From: Marinobacter lipolyticus SM19
GTDB taxonomy: Bacteria > Pseudomonadota > Gammaproteobacteria > Pseudomonadales > Oleiphilaceae
Assembly: GCF_000397065.2 (NCBI RefSeq)
Contig: NZ_KE007306.1
Span: 416,448-480,447 of the forward strand
Length of the DNA stretch: 64,000 nucleotides
Direction: 5' to 3'
The translations under genes and the position numbers were made by a program. Below the pieces are notes generated by a model. The model ran no database searches and was not told the origin of the DNA. It worked only from the letters and a program-made list of their open reading frames with translations. Positions 10,231 to 19,896 of the stretch are shown here, in pieces (position 1 is the first letter of the stretch; each line of letters begins with the position of its first letter).

Positions 10231-10782
10231 TTAGCGGCCAACACCCAACATGCGACGTAGGGTATTGTCCTTTTCCAGAACATGGTGCTTGATCGCAGCC
10301 AGAGCGTGCAGGCCGGCAAGAATGACGATGGCCCAGGTACTCCAGTAATGGATATCTCCGGCCACATCCTCCATACCCTTTATCTGTCCGGTTATGGACA
10401 CCACTTCGAACCAGTTAAACACTTGGATTGGCGATCCGTCCGCGGTCGAGATGAGATAACCACTCACCATGGCGACAAACAACAGGATGTAGAGCAGACC
10501 ATGGGCAACGTGGGCAGAAATGACCTCCCAACGGGTGTGGGTCGACAGGGGCTCTGGAACAGGGTTGGCAATCCGCCAGACTACCCGAAACAATACGACC
10601 ATAAACAGCAGGATACCCAGGCTGCGATGAATATGCGGCGCCAGGCGATACCAGTCGTCGTAGTATGACAACCCCACCATGTAATAACCCAACCCGAAAA
10701 GCCCGAATACGGTAACGGCCACCAGCCAGTGCACAACGATGCTGACGATTCCAAACTGGCTGGAAGAATTGCGGACTTGCAT
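10231..10782 (-). CDS. Cytochrome b561 (YceJ-like) di-haem membrane protein
   Basis: 183 residues with four membrane helices (about 15-36, 50-70, 90-112, 145-165). Candidate haem ligands are H18, H52, H145 and H159, in the arrangement usual for bacterial cytochrome b561/superoxide-oxidase proteins. Start ATG 10782 is preceded by GTGGAGAAC-like spacing that gives a GGAG ribosome site in the opposite-strand message. Its partner gene is yceI. Homologues move electrons between quinone and superoxide in the membrane; that role is inferred from the family. Confidence 0.88.
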   Translation of the reverse strand: MQVRNSSSQFGIVSIVVHWLVAVTVFGLFGLGYYMVGLSYYDDWYRLAPHIHRSLGILLFMVVLFRVVWRIANPVPEPLSTHTRWEVISAHVAHGLLYILLFVAMVSGYLISTADGSPIQVFNWFEVVSITGQIKGMEDVAGDIHYWSTWAIVILAGLHALAAIKHHVLEKDNTLRRMLGVGR

Positions 10783-11321
10783 AACGTGGAGAACCTCATT
10801 CCCTGATCAATCTGAATTCCGGAGCACAGTCTAGGAAGACGTGGTACTAAAACCAACCGAAATGTTTTGCTTGCCTGGATCAGTTTTTCTGACCGAGAAG
10901 ACCTCACTAAGTTTCCGATGCCCCTGAAGACTTTCAGAAATCGGGGTCACTGTAACCCGGGAGCTATGCCTTTGGTCTGATACGGGTTTTACGGATTGCC
11001 GGAAATCATGAAAAAGATAGACTTCCTACATACTCAATACCCGGTCTGGGTGAATCATTGATCAAGAGGTGTGACCATGGAACTTGAATTTGACGAAAGT
11101 GTTGTAATCCCGAGCAACAATTGATTCCCTGGCGGCCTGCTCCCGGGCCGCCGGAATGTTCCCTTCCAGCTCATAGAGCGCTTAATCAAGCGAGATTAGC
11201 TCTTATCTGCATTTTTCAGTAGCAAAGCCCCGACGTTTTTGGCACCCTTTCCGTCAACACAGGGTCGCCCCACCCAGTTTGTAGATGGCGCCTGTATCTG
11301 TATTTACAGTTCGATCGGCTT
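10783..11321. other. 539-bp intergenic region
   Basis: The region lies between the divergent b561 gene and the EAL gene. It holds one candidate 15-codon open frame (11077-11124) and one GC hairpin (11131-11152, arms GGCGGCC/GGCCGCC), described separately. The rest shows no recognisable RNA gene, repeat or regulatory site. Confidence 0.5.
11077..11124 (+). CDS. Candidate 15-residue peptide, uncertain
   Basis: The short frame reads MELEFDESVVIPSNN. It has a purine-rich ribosome-site candidate AAGAGG about 7 nt before the ATG and is followed 6 nt after its stop by a 7-bp GC hairpin. The peptide is very acidic at its N terminus. It does not match PqqA or a methanobactin precursor, as it has neither the E-x3-Y pair nor cysteines. 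No family is recognised, and chance is a real possibility at this length. Confidence 0.2.
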   Translation: MELEFDESVVIPSNN

Positions 11322-12659
11322 TTGGCCGTGTCGATGCATTCGTCTATAGATTCAGTACCGCCTATGTCACAATCCCTCCCTGAAAAGCTGACAGCGCCTG
11401 ATATTGATTTGCTGTCCCCCATGCTCAACCAGGAAGGTGATTCGTGGACAGCAGACTACCAGGGCCTGACCCTGAAAACAGCGCTGCAACCGATTTACAG
11501 CCTCTCCCATAAACGGATCATCGGCTACGAAGCACTGGTGCGGCCATTCGACACCGACAACGCCGCCGTCTTACCGATACACCTGTTCCAGCTGCCTGCC
11601 TCCAATGCAGAAAATCTGTTGCTTGACCGGCTCTGCCGCTACCTCCACATCCGCAACTACACAGGGTTTCACGACCAACTTAACTGGCTGTTCCTGAACG
11701 TATCACCACAGGTGGTCACCAGCGGCACCCAGGCCGATTCATTTTTCGGGCAGTTACTGAAGAAAACCGGTCTGCCACCGCATCGCATTGTCATTGAAAT
11801 CGTGGAACAGCCTACCGATGATGCCGACAAACTGCGGGAGACGGTGGCTTACCACAAGAAACTCGGCTGCCTGACCGCCATTGATGATTTCGGCGCCGGC
11901 CACTCCAACTTTGAGCGTATCTGGAACCTTTCTCCGGACATCGTGAAACTGGATCGGAAACTGCTGACTCGGGCCACCGAGGACGACAAGGCGCGGCAAA
12001 TCCTCAACGGCATCGTTTCACTATTGCACCAGTCCGGCTGCCTGGTACTACTGGAGGGCGTGGAGACACGGGATCAGGCCCTCATGGCCGTTGATGCCGG
12101 CGTGGATTTTGTTCAGGGTTTCTACTTCAGGAGGCCCAGCATCCGGCTGGAGGAGATTTCTAGCGGAGCGGCAGACCTTGATGTCCTGCTCAACGAGTAC
12201 AAAAGCCAGAGCCTGGTCACCCGAGATCCCACCCACCAATTGATTCACACCTTCTCCGACGACTTCCGTGAAGCCATCACAAGGCTGAACAAGGGTGTCG
12301 ATATGCAACAGGCCTGCCTAAAACTGCTTGCGCACCCTGCCGTTTCCCGGTGCTATCTGGTGGATGACAGGGGTGTCCAGATTGAGGACACCCTGGTCTC
12401 TGAAGCCATAGCCGGCAGCCTGGACCCACGATTCCGCCCTCTGGAGAGCACCACCAGCGCGGACTGGTATCGTCAACAGTATCTGAGGAAGGCCATCGCG
12501 CAGCCGGAATTGCTGCAGGTCACAACACCCTATCTCTGCATTACCGGCGCCTATATGTGTGTCACCCTGTCGCTGGGCTATTACTGCCAGGGGGGACTGA
12601 GGGTGCTCTGTTGCGACCTTATTGCAAACTCGATCAACAACGTCATGCAACAGGGCTGA
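11322..12659 (+). CDS. EAL domain protein (cyclic-di-GMP phosphodiesterase candidate)
   Basis: Up to 445 residues. The EAL motif is intact (IIGYEALVRP, near 68-74). Other metal and substrate positions are visible: NVSPQ, IVIEIVEQ, AIDDFGAGHSNF, DIVKLDRKLL, EGVETRDQ and QGFYF. Hydrolysis of c-di-GMP is therefore plausible. The C-terminal 150 residues are not recognised and may be a sensor. There is no transmembrane segment. The first frame codon is TTG at 11322. ATG at 11334 or 11364 may be the real start, and no strong ribosome site decides. The 3' end overlaps the convergent SLC13 gene by 17 nt. Confidence 0.85.
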   Translation: MAVSMHSSIDSVPPMSQSLPEKLTAPDIDLLSPMLNQEGDSWTADYQGLTLKTALQPIYSLSHKRIIGYEALVRPFDTDNAAVLPIHLFQLPASNAENLLLDRLCRYLHIRNYTGFHDQLNWLFLNVSPQVVTSGTQADSFFGQLLKKTGLPPHRIVIEIVEQPTDDADKLRETVAYHKKLGCLTAIDDFGAGHSNFERIWNLSPDIVKLDRKLLTRATEDDKARQILNGIVSLLHQSGCLVLLEGVETRDQALMAVDAGVDFVQGFYFRRPSIRLEEISSGAADLDVLLNEYKSQSLVTRDPTHQLIHTFSDDFREAITRLNKGVDMQQACLKLLAHPAVSRCYLVDDRGVQIEDTLVSEAIAGSLDPRFRPLESTTSADWYRQQYLRKAIAQPELLQVTTPYLCITGAYMCVTLSLGYYCQGGLRVLCCDLIANSINNVMQQG

Positions 12660-14421
12660 TGCCATAAACCAGAGCAATGACTGCCACCGTCAGAAATCCG
12701 ATAAAGACGTTCATTGGCAAACCTACCTTCACGAAATCCATAAAGCGATAGTCCCCGGGACCGAACACCATCATATTCGTCTGATAGCCCAGGGGGGTGG
12801 CAAAACTTGCCGACGCAGCCATCATCACGGCGATCACAAACGGTTCGGCAGGCACACCGAGCGAACTGGTCATCGATAACACCACCGGAATCACCAGAAC
12901 CGCTGCCGCATTATTGGTAATAACTTCGGTCAGCACTGAAACAGTGAAGTACACCAGGAAGATGGTCAGCAAGGGATGACCGCTACTCACCCCCAGGATA
13001 CCCTCGGCCATATATCCGGCAGCACCGGTCTGCTCCAGGGCCGCACCAAGGGCAAAAGAGGCCGCGATGGTCAGCACCACCGGAACATCCACCGCTTTCT
13101 GCGCCTGGCCAACAGAACAGCAACCACTGAGAATCATCAGTGCGGCGCCCATCAGGGCGGCGTTTAACATACTCAACAGCCCAAAGGCCGCCGATACGAC
13201 CAGCACCAGCAGGATACCCCAGGACAGCCAGGCACGGTCATGCCTTGGGGTCTCGGTTTCAAGGTCATTGATCAGCAGGAAGTCCTTGTTGTACCGCTGC
13301 CGGGTCACAAACGCCGGTCGTGCTTCCAGCAACAGCACATCGCCGGGCTTCAGGCGGATATTGCCCAGATTCCCTGATACTCGTTCACCGCCACGGGCAA
13401 CGGCCAGCACCACCGCACCATAACGATCACGAAAACGGGCATCACGAATCGTCAGACCCAGCACTTCAGACTGCGGTGACAGCGCCGCTTCTACCAGACG
13501 GCGTTCCGCGCGGTCCTTACTGAGGCTGGGTTCGTCATCGTGTACCGAGGGCACAATGCCATTGATCCGCAGCAGGTCTGAGATCGCCTGGGTATCGCCG
13601 GCGAATACCAGGCGGTCACCGCCCTGAAGCCGTTCTTCTGACGGCACAGCGGTCACCACGCTGCCATCACGTTCGATCTCGACCAGGTACAGCCGTTCCA
13701 GCTCCCGCAAACCCGCTTCCCCGACACTCCTGCCAACGAGGGGGCCGTCAAAAGCAACCGCCACTTCCAGGGTAAACTCGCGCATGGAGCCAAATTTCTG
13801 CTGATCTTTGCGGTCCGGAAGAACCCGAGGCAACACCAGCAACATTAACGAAATGCCAATCACCGCCACTGGCAGGCCCACCGCGGTGATGGAGAAAATC
13901 GAGAAGCCCTCTTCACCGGTCAACTCGCGATACTGGCCGTTGACCACCAGATTGGTACTGGTGCCAATCAGTGTCAGGGTACCACCGAGGATCGCTGAAT
14001 AGCTGAGGGGAATCATCAGCTTGGAGGGGGAAATACCGATTTTCCGGGACCAGGCGTGAACCGCCGGAATCATGGTCGCCACAACGGGTGTGTTGTTGAG
14101 GAAACCACTGAGGAGAGACACCGGCAACGCAATCCGTGCCTGAGCAGAACGAACACTCTTGGGTGAGCGCAGAAGATGGTGGACCACGAGGTCAACACCA
14201 CCGGAATGATGAATGCCGGCCGCAACCACGAACATGGCGACAACCGTAATAAGGCCGCTGTTACTGAACCCCATCAGGGCCTGGTCAGCGGTAACGATAC
14301 CACTGGCGCTCAGGACAACAAGCACCCCCATCATCACCAGATGAGGGCCAAACCGCCCTACACTCATGAGAATCAGCGCCAAGCCTGCCAGGCTCAACGC
14401 AAACCAGCCCTGCCAGTCCAT
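12643..14421 (-). CDS. SLC13/DASS-like permease with two RCK_C (TrkA-C) domains
   Basis: 592 residues. Two membrane halves, about 1-200 and 395-592, flank two soluble TrkA-C-like domains at about 210-295 and 300-385. The first half contains the substrate/sodium motif IGTSTNLVVNG near 152-162, and the second half a related TNNAAAV-type motif. Such permeases move sulfate, dicarboxylates or similar anions with Na+. The RCK_C domains suggest ligand gating. The substrate is unknown. It stands alone between a convergent EAL gene and parE. Confidence 0.88.
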   Translation of the reverse strand: MDWQGWFALSLAGLALILMSVGRFGPHLVMMGVLVVLSASGIVTADQALMGFSNSGLITVVAMFVVAAGIHHSGGVDLVVHHLLRSPKSVRSAQARIALPVSLLSGFLNNTPVVATMIPAVHAWSRKIGISPSKLMIPLSYSAILGGTLTLIGTSTNLVVNGQYRELTGEEGFSIFSITAVGLPVAVIGISLMLLVLPRVLPDRKDQQKFGSMREFTLEVAVAFDGPLVGRSVGEAGLRELERLYLVEIERDGSVVTAVPSEERLQGGDRLVFAGDTQAISDLLRINGIVPSVHDDEPSLSKDRAERRLVEAALSPQSEVLGLTIRDARFRDRYGAVVLAVARGGERVSGNLGNIRLKPGDVLLLEARPAFVTRQRYNKDFLLINDLETETPRHDRAWLSWGILLVLVVSAAFGLLSMLNAALMGAALMILSGCCSVGQAQKAVDVPVVLTIAASFALGAALEQTGAAGYMAEGILGVSSGHPLLTIFLVYFTVSVLTEVITNNAAAVLVIPVVLSMTSSLGVPAEPFVIAVMMAASASFATPLGYQTNMMVFGPGDYRFMDFVKVGLPMNVFIGFLTVAVIALVYGISPVA

Positions 14422-14516
14422 ACACCCTGCTTCCCTAAGTTAAAGGACGCAGGATAACGACTTTGCGGAATACAGAGAAAGAATAAAGGATGCTTTTTAA
14501 AGCACTCCCAGGAATA

Positions 14517-16412
14517 TCAAACCGCAATATCCGCCATATTGCCGTAGGTTTCCAACCAGGAACGGCGATCCGATGCGCGCTTCTTGCCCAGCAACATATC
14601 CATACGGCTGTCGGTATCGTCACCCTCTTCGATGGTCAGCATCACCAGACGGCGGGTATCGGGCGCCATGGTGGTTTCTCTTAACTGGAGCGGATTCATC
14701 TCACCCAGGCCCTTGAAGCGGGTCACAGAAATTTTGCCACGACGATTCTCCGCCGCCAGCCGATCCAGGATACCCTGCTTTTCATGCTCATCCAGGGCAT
14801 AGAAGGTTTCCTTACCCAGATCGACCCTGTAGAGCGGCGGCATGGCGACAAACACGTGACCCGCCGCAACCAAGGGGCGGAAATGCTTGACGAACAGGGC
14901 ACACAACAAGGTAGCGATGTGCAGCCCGTCGGAGTCCGCATCCGCGAGAATACAGACCTTGTTGTACCGCAACCCCGCCAGATCATCCGATCCAGGATCC
15001 ACACCGATTGCGACTGCAATGTCATGTACTTCCTGGGAAGCCAGGATTTCTCCCGAATCCACTTCCCAGGTATTGAGGATTTTGCCGCGCAGCGGCATGA
15101 CCGCCTGGAATTCCCGATCCCGGGCCTGTTTGGCAGACCCGCCGGCGGAGTCACCCTCAACCAGAAACAGTTCGGAGCGGTTGGCATCACTACCGGAGCA
15201 GTCCGCCAGCTTCCCGGGTAGCGCCGGGCCGGACGTCACCTTTTTGCGGGCAACCTTTTTTGAGGCACGCAGACGGCGCTGGGCATTGCTGATAAACAGT
15301 TCCGCCAGCATCTCGGCAACATCGGTGTGCTGGTTCAGCCACAGGCTGAAGGCATCCTTGACGACACCGGAAATAAACGCCGCGGCTTCCCGGGAAGACA
15401 GGCGTTCCTTGGTCTGGCCGGAGAACTGCGGTTCCTGCATCTTGAACGACAGCACGTAGGCACAACGCTCCCAGATGTCTTCCGGGGACAGCTTGACGCC
15501 ACGGGGCAACAGGCTGCGGAACTCGCAGAACTCCCGCATGGCCTCAAGCAGACCGGTACGCAGCCCGTTCACGTGAGTGCCACCCTGGGCGGTCGGAATC
15601 AGGTTGACGTAGCTTTCCATCACAGCCTCGCCACCTTCCGGCAGCCACTGTATGGCCCAGTCCACTGCTTCCTTATTGCCGGAGAAACTGCCGGTAAACG
15701 GATCCAGCGGCATCGCCTCGATATCCGCCAGGGCGGTGCGCAGGTAGTCCCGAAGCCCTTCCTCATAACACCACTCGTCTTTCTCGCCGGTCTTTTCCTG
15801 AATGAAGGTCACCGTCAGGCCCGGACACAGGACCGCCTTGGCACGCAAATTGTGGCGCAGGCGGCTGACCGAGAAATTGGGGCTGTCGAAATACTTCGAG
15901 TCCGGGGTGAACTTCAGGCGGGTACCCGTGTTGCGCTTGCCGACTGTATCAATGGCTTCCAGCTCGGAGGCCTTTTCACCATCGGCAAACGTCATACGAT
16001 GTAACTGACCATCCCGCTTGATGGTGACTTCCAGGTGGGTCGACAAGGCATTGACCACGGACACCCCTACCCCATGCAGACCACCGGAGAAGTTGTAGTT
16101 GCCCTGGGAGAACTTGCCGCCGGCATGCAGACGCGTCAGGATCAGCTCCACACCCGGCAGACCTTCCTCCTTGTGCAGATCCACCGGCATGCCTCGGCCA
16201 TCGTCCTCGACACTCAGGGAACCGTCGGCGTACAACACTACGTCAATTCGGCGGGCATGGCCGGCCAGGGCTTCATCCACACTGTTATCGATAACTTCCT
16301 GCGCCAGATGGTTGGGGCGACTGGTGTCCGTATACATGCCCGGACGCTTGCGAACGGGATCCAGACCACTGAGGACTTCAATAGCGTCGGCGTTATACTG
16401 TTGCTGGCTCAT
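14517..16412 (-). CDS. parE: DNA topoisomerase IV subunit B
   Basis: 631 residues from the ATG at 16412, where family similarity begins (MSQQQYNADAIEVL). An upstream TTG at 16445 is in frame but adds 11 atypical residues. The GHKL ATPase domain shows DNSVDEALAGHA, DDGRGMPVD and GGLHGVGVSVVNAL. The TOPRIM domain has VEGDSAGGSAKQARDR and later DADSDG. It is the ATPase and TOPRIM partner of ParC, encoded about 6 kb away in this window, rather than GyrB: no 160-residue gyrase insert is present. Confidence 0.96.
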   Translation of the reverse strand: MSQQQYNADAIEVLSGLDPVRKRPGMYTDTSRPNHLAQEVIDNSVDEALAGHARRIDVVLYADGSLSVEDDGRGMPVDLHKEEGLPGVELILTRLHAGGKFSQGNYNFSGGLHGVGVSVVNALSTHLEVTIKRDGQLHRMTFADGEKASELEAIDTVGKRNTGTRLKFTPDSKYFDSPNFSVSRLRHNLRAKAVLCPGLTVTFIQEKTGEKDEWCYEEGLRDYLRTALADIEAMPLDPFTGSFSGNKEAVDWAIQWLPEGGEAVMESYVNLIPTAQGGTHVNGLRTGLLEAMREFCEFRSLLPRGVKLSPEDIWERCAYVLSFKMQEPQFSGQTKERLSSREAAAFISGVVKDAFSLWLNQHTDVAEMLAELFISNAQRRLRASKKVARKKVTSGPALPGKLADCSGSDANRSELFLVEGDSAGGSAKQARDREFQAVMPLRGKILNTWEVDSGEILASQEVHDIAVAIGVDPGSDDLAGLRYNKVCILADADSDGLHIATLLCALFVKHFRPLVAAGHVFVAMPPLYRVDLGKETFYALDEHEKQGILDRLAAENRRGKISVTRFKGLGEMNPLQLRETTMAPDTRRLVMLTIEEGDDTDSRMDMLLGKKRASDRRSWLETYGNMADIAV

Positions 16413-16555
16413 AAGCAGGAAGAGGCTCCGCGGATTTGTTATCAAACTGGCCCATAGCTTAGGGATTCACGGAGAAAGATCAACGGTTGTTTTGTGCCCC
16501 GATGATGAACCCGGCGCAGGCGCGGGCCGGGCACGGGTCGTCAGAGGAGGGGGAT

Positions 16556-17050
16556 CTAGCGTTTGCGGGTCATCGTCTCCATACCGGCGCCGGACACCCG
16601 CACACGGTCCCAGGCATCCGGACTGACCGCGATGACCGCACAGGGCGTGGTCAGGGCCTGCGTCACCATAGTACCGGAGGAAGGCTGCCGGACGTTGACC
16701 GCAAGCTCCAGCACACCATCAATGATGGCGGACGAATCCAGGGTAACGCCGTAACCGCCTGTCGGTTTCTGACCCAATCCGACCAGTACCAGATGCTCGC
16801 GCTCAAAGTCTACGGTCGCCAGTGACTCCAGTGCCAGATTCTGGGCGGGCAGTCGGGATAACCGCTCAAGCTGTTCGTATCGCTCCACATAGACCACGCC
16901 AGGCGCGGTCAATCCACAATGGTCGGACTGCGTCACCTGGCGAGCCAGGGGTGCACCCTCTGACGTCTCGGAACGGCTGACCGTAGCGGCACACCCGGCA
17001 AACAACAGAACGCTTACCACGAAACCGACTCTGGAATAACGTAACTTCAA
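16556..17050 (-). CDS. PrcB-like lipoprotein, partner of the S8 protease
   Basis: 164 residues. A lipoprotein signal ends at the lipobox LFAGC (C19). The C-terminal half (about 90-160) matches the PrcB C-terminal domain: a VLVGLGQKPTGGYGV strand-turn followed by TQALTTPCAVI. The start is TTG at 17050, overlapping the protease stop by 4 nt (TTGA), with GGAG 8 nt upstream. In the Treponema dentilisin complex PrcB is a lipoprotein needed for the stability of the subtilisin-like protease PrtP. A similar stabilising role for the adjacent protease is inferred here. Confidence 0.72.
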   Translation of the reverse strand: MKLRYSRVGFVVSVLLFAGCAATVSRSETSEGAPLARQVTQSDHCGLTAPGVVYVERYEQLERLSRLPAQNLALESLATVDFEREHLVLVGLGQKPTGGYGVTLDSSAIIDGVLELAVNVRQPSSGTMVTQALTTPCAVIAVSPDAWDRVRVSGAGMETMTRKR

Positions 17051-19728
17051 CGATTTGTCTCCACTTGACGTACAGGCTCACCCTGTTCATCGGTTCCGGT
17101 TTTCAGGCGGTACCCTTCGAAACCGTACCGAGGCAGTCCCATGGCCGCAATGGTCGGGCGCCTGAAGCTGGTGTTCAGTGTGACACCGGAGACGGGCTCA
17201 CCACCAATGACGATTTTTTCAGGAAGGCCGTTGACCGGGTATTCTGCGCAGGCTTCGCCGTTTTCGCAGATCAGTCCGTTATTGTCCATATCGGTGCCGG
17301 CCACCAGGAAATACTCGCCGGGGTCTACTTCGTCAAATGCGAAACTGTACTGCCCCTCCGAGGCATTGACGACCGTTTGAGCAACGGTTTCCCGGCTATC
17401 GTCGGTGCTGACCAGTAAAACATAGTGTCGACCGGCATCCAGGTCCTCCGGTGAGTCGCCGAATTGCAATGTCACCGGAATAACCAGCGGACTGACGGTA
17501 GGCTGCCCGGAATTGTCGCGGTATCCGATTTCAATCTCAGCGCTGTATGACTGGGATTGATCCAGACCTGAGGTATCCACCAATGCAGTCACCGGGTCGG
17601 TTGTACTGACCGGCCCAGCCTCCAGATTCACACTGAGCCAGGTCGCTGAATCAGTCACGCTCTCAATCGTGATGTTGGCATTGGAGGGGTACTTGGCAAA
17701 GTTGAATTCCTGCTGATTTACCACTCCATTAAACTGCAGGCTGGAAGGCCTGGCCGCCAGGATAGTTGAAGTATTCCCATCCAGAGCCGCGTCCACTGAC
17801 TTGAGGGCGTCAATCATGCCAGCGCCATATTCCGTCTGATTGGGCGGGGGATTAGTCAGTTGGCCACCGACCAGAAACGTAAAGAAACGATCCGGTGTCA
17901 TGGTCGGGTCCACGGATTTCATCAGGGCATAGACCCCAGACACATGGGGAGCGGCCATGGATGTACCCTGCAGGCCAGCATATCCAGGAACAAAAACACC
18001 ACCGTCATCCGTGCCCCAGGTGCTAATGATCAAATCAGCCTGATTGTCCTGATTGGCATCACGGCTGGCATCACCTCCAGGAGCGACCAAGTCCACAGAA
18101 GGACCAATGTTCGAGTAGGAGGAGCGCTTACCCGCGCCATCCACCGCCCCAACACCCACGACGTTAGCAAAGGCCGCCGGGTAGGTCGCCTCATCTGTGC
18201 CCTGATTACCCGCCGCTGCAACCACCAGTTTACCGGCTTCAGTCGCATTATTGACCGCCGCTTCCAGGCTCTGACTGGGCCCCAGCCCCCCAAGACTGAG
18301 GTTAATCACATCGATTTCACTGCGGGTCGCCGCCCAGTTGATGGCATCAATCAGGTCCGCCGAGTTGCCTTCTCCACCTTCTCCGAGCACACGGACAGGC
18401 AGGATACGGGACCTGGGCGCCACACCAATCACGCCTGAGGTGTTATCGACCGCGCCGGCGATTCCGGCCACATGAGTTCCGTGGAAGCTGCTGCTCTGGG
18501 CTCTGCCGTCACCGGGATCGGCCGGATTGCTATCCCGACCGCTCGGATCCCCCCAGCGACTGTCAATATCCAGGTCCGCCGAGACATAGTCCATGACAGC
18601 CAAACCGAGTGTCGTCACATTGGCATCAACATCCGGGTGCCACGCACCGCTGGACGCCGGCGTATTGCGGAACAATCCGGTATCCATCACCGCAATCCCG
18701 ACATCCAGTCCGCCCTCGGGGGCGGCCTGCCAGGCCAGTGGCAACTGAATCAACGGATAGTTCCATTGCCGGGAGTACAATGGGTCATTGTCCGGCGTGA
18801 CCTGTTGGGCGGTGTAAATGTAATTGGGCTCAGCCACCTCAACGTCCGCACGCTCACCCAACTGCTGAATCCAGTTCAGGGTGTCCGCCCGCATGCTTTC
18901 CGTAGTTTGTGCCGACAACGCGGTAACCGGTTGCCCCACGTTCCGGCGAACCCGCCATGAATGACCACCAAGATGACGTGCCTCCGCAGCAGACATCGCC
19001 TGGGCTACAGCAGGACCACCCTGACCCACTGAGCTTTCTGATTTAAAGGTAACGACCGCTTCATCGACCAGAAAATCCGGTTCGGCGTAACGGGTATTCA
19101 TTACGCTGGCGGAACTCTCACTGGCCAAGGTCAGCACATACCGGAATGGAGCGCCGCCAGAGGTGCTCAATTCGATGAAATAAGCGCCCTCATCAAAACC
19201 AGCCCCATCAGAACCCAAAACCACGGTTATCGGAACAGAGCCAGAAGATTCACTGAGGGTAAACACCGGTTGACCACTATCCGCATCAACCACCCTCAGG
19301 GATCGCTGCGGGGGCAAGGTTCCAATCGGAAAATAGGACTGAGGTGACTCGAAGACCTGGAAACTGATCCTGTCTCCTTCAGAGAGTTCGGCAGCGTATA
19401 TATCAATACGATCAGTAAAATACTCAAAATTATCTGGCGTATTGGTGTTATAGGTACCGCGAGACGAGCTCAGGTAACCACCCACCACGGCGGTATTGGG
19501 AAGTGCCTGGGATGTGTTTCTGGAATCGTTATCCCCGGCCAGGCCCACCCGGATATCATCTGCGGTATCCAGATCCACCCTGGTGCGGTTTTCTATGGAC
19601 ACGGCCCCTGCCAGATCCGCCTGTACCTCGCCGGACACGCTGCCGCCCCCACCACCGCCGCCACAACCGGACAACACTCCGGCAATAAGTAAACCACCGA
19701 TTCGCAACCGCTTTGTCACCATCTGCAC
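17047..19728 (-). CDS. S8 (subtilisin) family serine protease lipoprotein
   Basis: 893 residues. The lipobox LSGC puts the acylated cysteine at 22, followed by a run of seven glycines, so the mature protease is probably tethered to the outer membrane. An N-terminal PPC-like beta domain (about 95-205) and an inhibitor-like propeptide (about 215-305) come before the catalytic domain. Its triad is D349 (VMDTG), H416 (FHGTHVAG) and S590 (GTSMAAPHVSG). The C-terminal 240 residues look like beta-sandwich domains. The start is GTG 19728 with AGGAG upstream; an ATG two codons in is possible. It is co-transcribed with the PrcB-like gene. Confidence 0.9.
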   Translation of the reverse strand: MQMVTKRLRIGGLLIAGVLSGCGGGGGGGSVSGEVQADLAGAVSIENRTRVDLDTADDIRVGLAGDNDSRNTSQALPNTAVVGGYLSSSRGTYNTNTPDNFEYFTDRIDIYAAELSEGDRISFQVFESPQSYFPIGTLPPQRSLRVVDADSGQPVFTLSESSGSVPITVVLGSDGAGFDEGAYFIELSTSGGAPFRYVLTLASESSASVMNTRYAEPDFLVDEAVVTFKSESSVGQGGPAVAQAMSAAEARHLGGHSWRVRRNVGQPVTALSAQTTESMRADTLNWIQQLGERADVEVAEPNYIYTAQQVTPDNDPLYSRQWNYPLIQLPLAWQAAPEGGLDVGIAVMDTGLFRNTPASSGAWHPDVDANVTTLGLAVMDYVSADLDIDSRWGDPSGRDSNPADPGDGRAQSSSFHGTHVAGIAGAVDNTSGVIGVAPRSRILPVRVLGEGGEGNSADLIDAINWAATRSEIDVINLSLGGLGPSQSLEAAVNNATEAGKLVVAAAGNQGTDEATYPAAFANVVGVGAVDGAGKRSSYSNIGPSVDLVAPGGDASRDANQDNQADLIISTWGTDDGGVFVPGYAGLQGTSMAAPHVSGVYALMKSVDPTMTPDRFFTFLVGGQLTNPPPNQTEYGAGMIDALKSVDAALDGNTSTILAARPSSLQFNGVVNQQEFNFAKYPSNANITIESVTDSATWLSVNLEAGPVSTTDPVTALVDTSGLDQSQSYSAEIEIGYRDNSGQPTVSPLVIPVTLQFGDSPEDLDAGRHYVLLVSTDDSRETVAQTVVNASEGQYSFAFDEVDPGEYFLVAGTDMDNNGLICENGEACAEYPVNGLPEKIVIGGEPVSGVTLNTSFRRPTIAAMGLPRYGFEGYRLKTGTDEQGEPVRQVETNR

Positions 19729-19840
19729 CTACCAGACTCCTGTCATTGATACGTGTTCTGTACTTAAGGGTATAGCACAGTGCCACAGGTTATCTGACGA
19801 TTTCTGTTGTGATTACGTTCCCCAACGATACCCGGATGCA

Positions 19841-19873
19841 AAAAACCACCGGCAGGTCTCCCCACCGGTGGTT
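19841..19873 (-). terminator. Rho-independent terminator of the second TRAP operon
   Basis: A 9-bp perfect stem (AACCACCGG/CCGGTGGTT) with a 12-nt loop is followed on the minus strand by a run of T residues. It lies 23 nt after the stop of the permease gene and before the protease gene. Confidence 0.85.
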
Positions 19874-19896
19874 CATTGTGTCTCCCTGGCCCCGGT

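Noticed and set aside
10920..11000. Possible riboswitch-like hairpins upstream of the EAL gene
   Set aside because: Paired segments around GGGGTCACTGTAACCC were noticed, but they match no riboswitch consensus I know, including c-di-GMP types.
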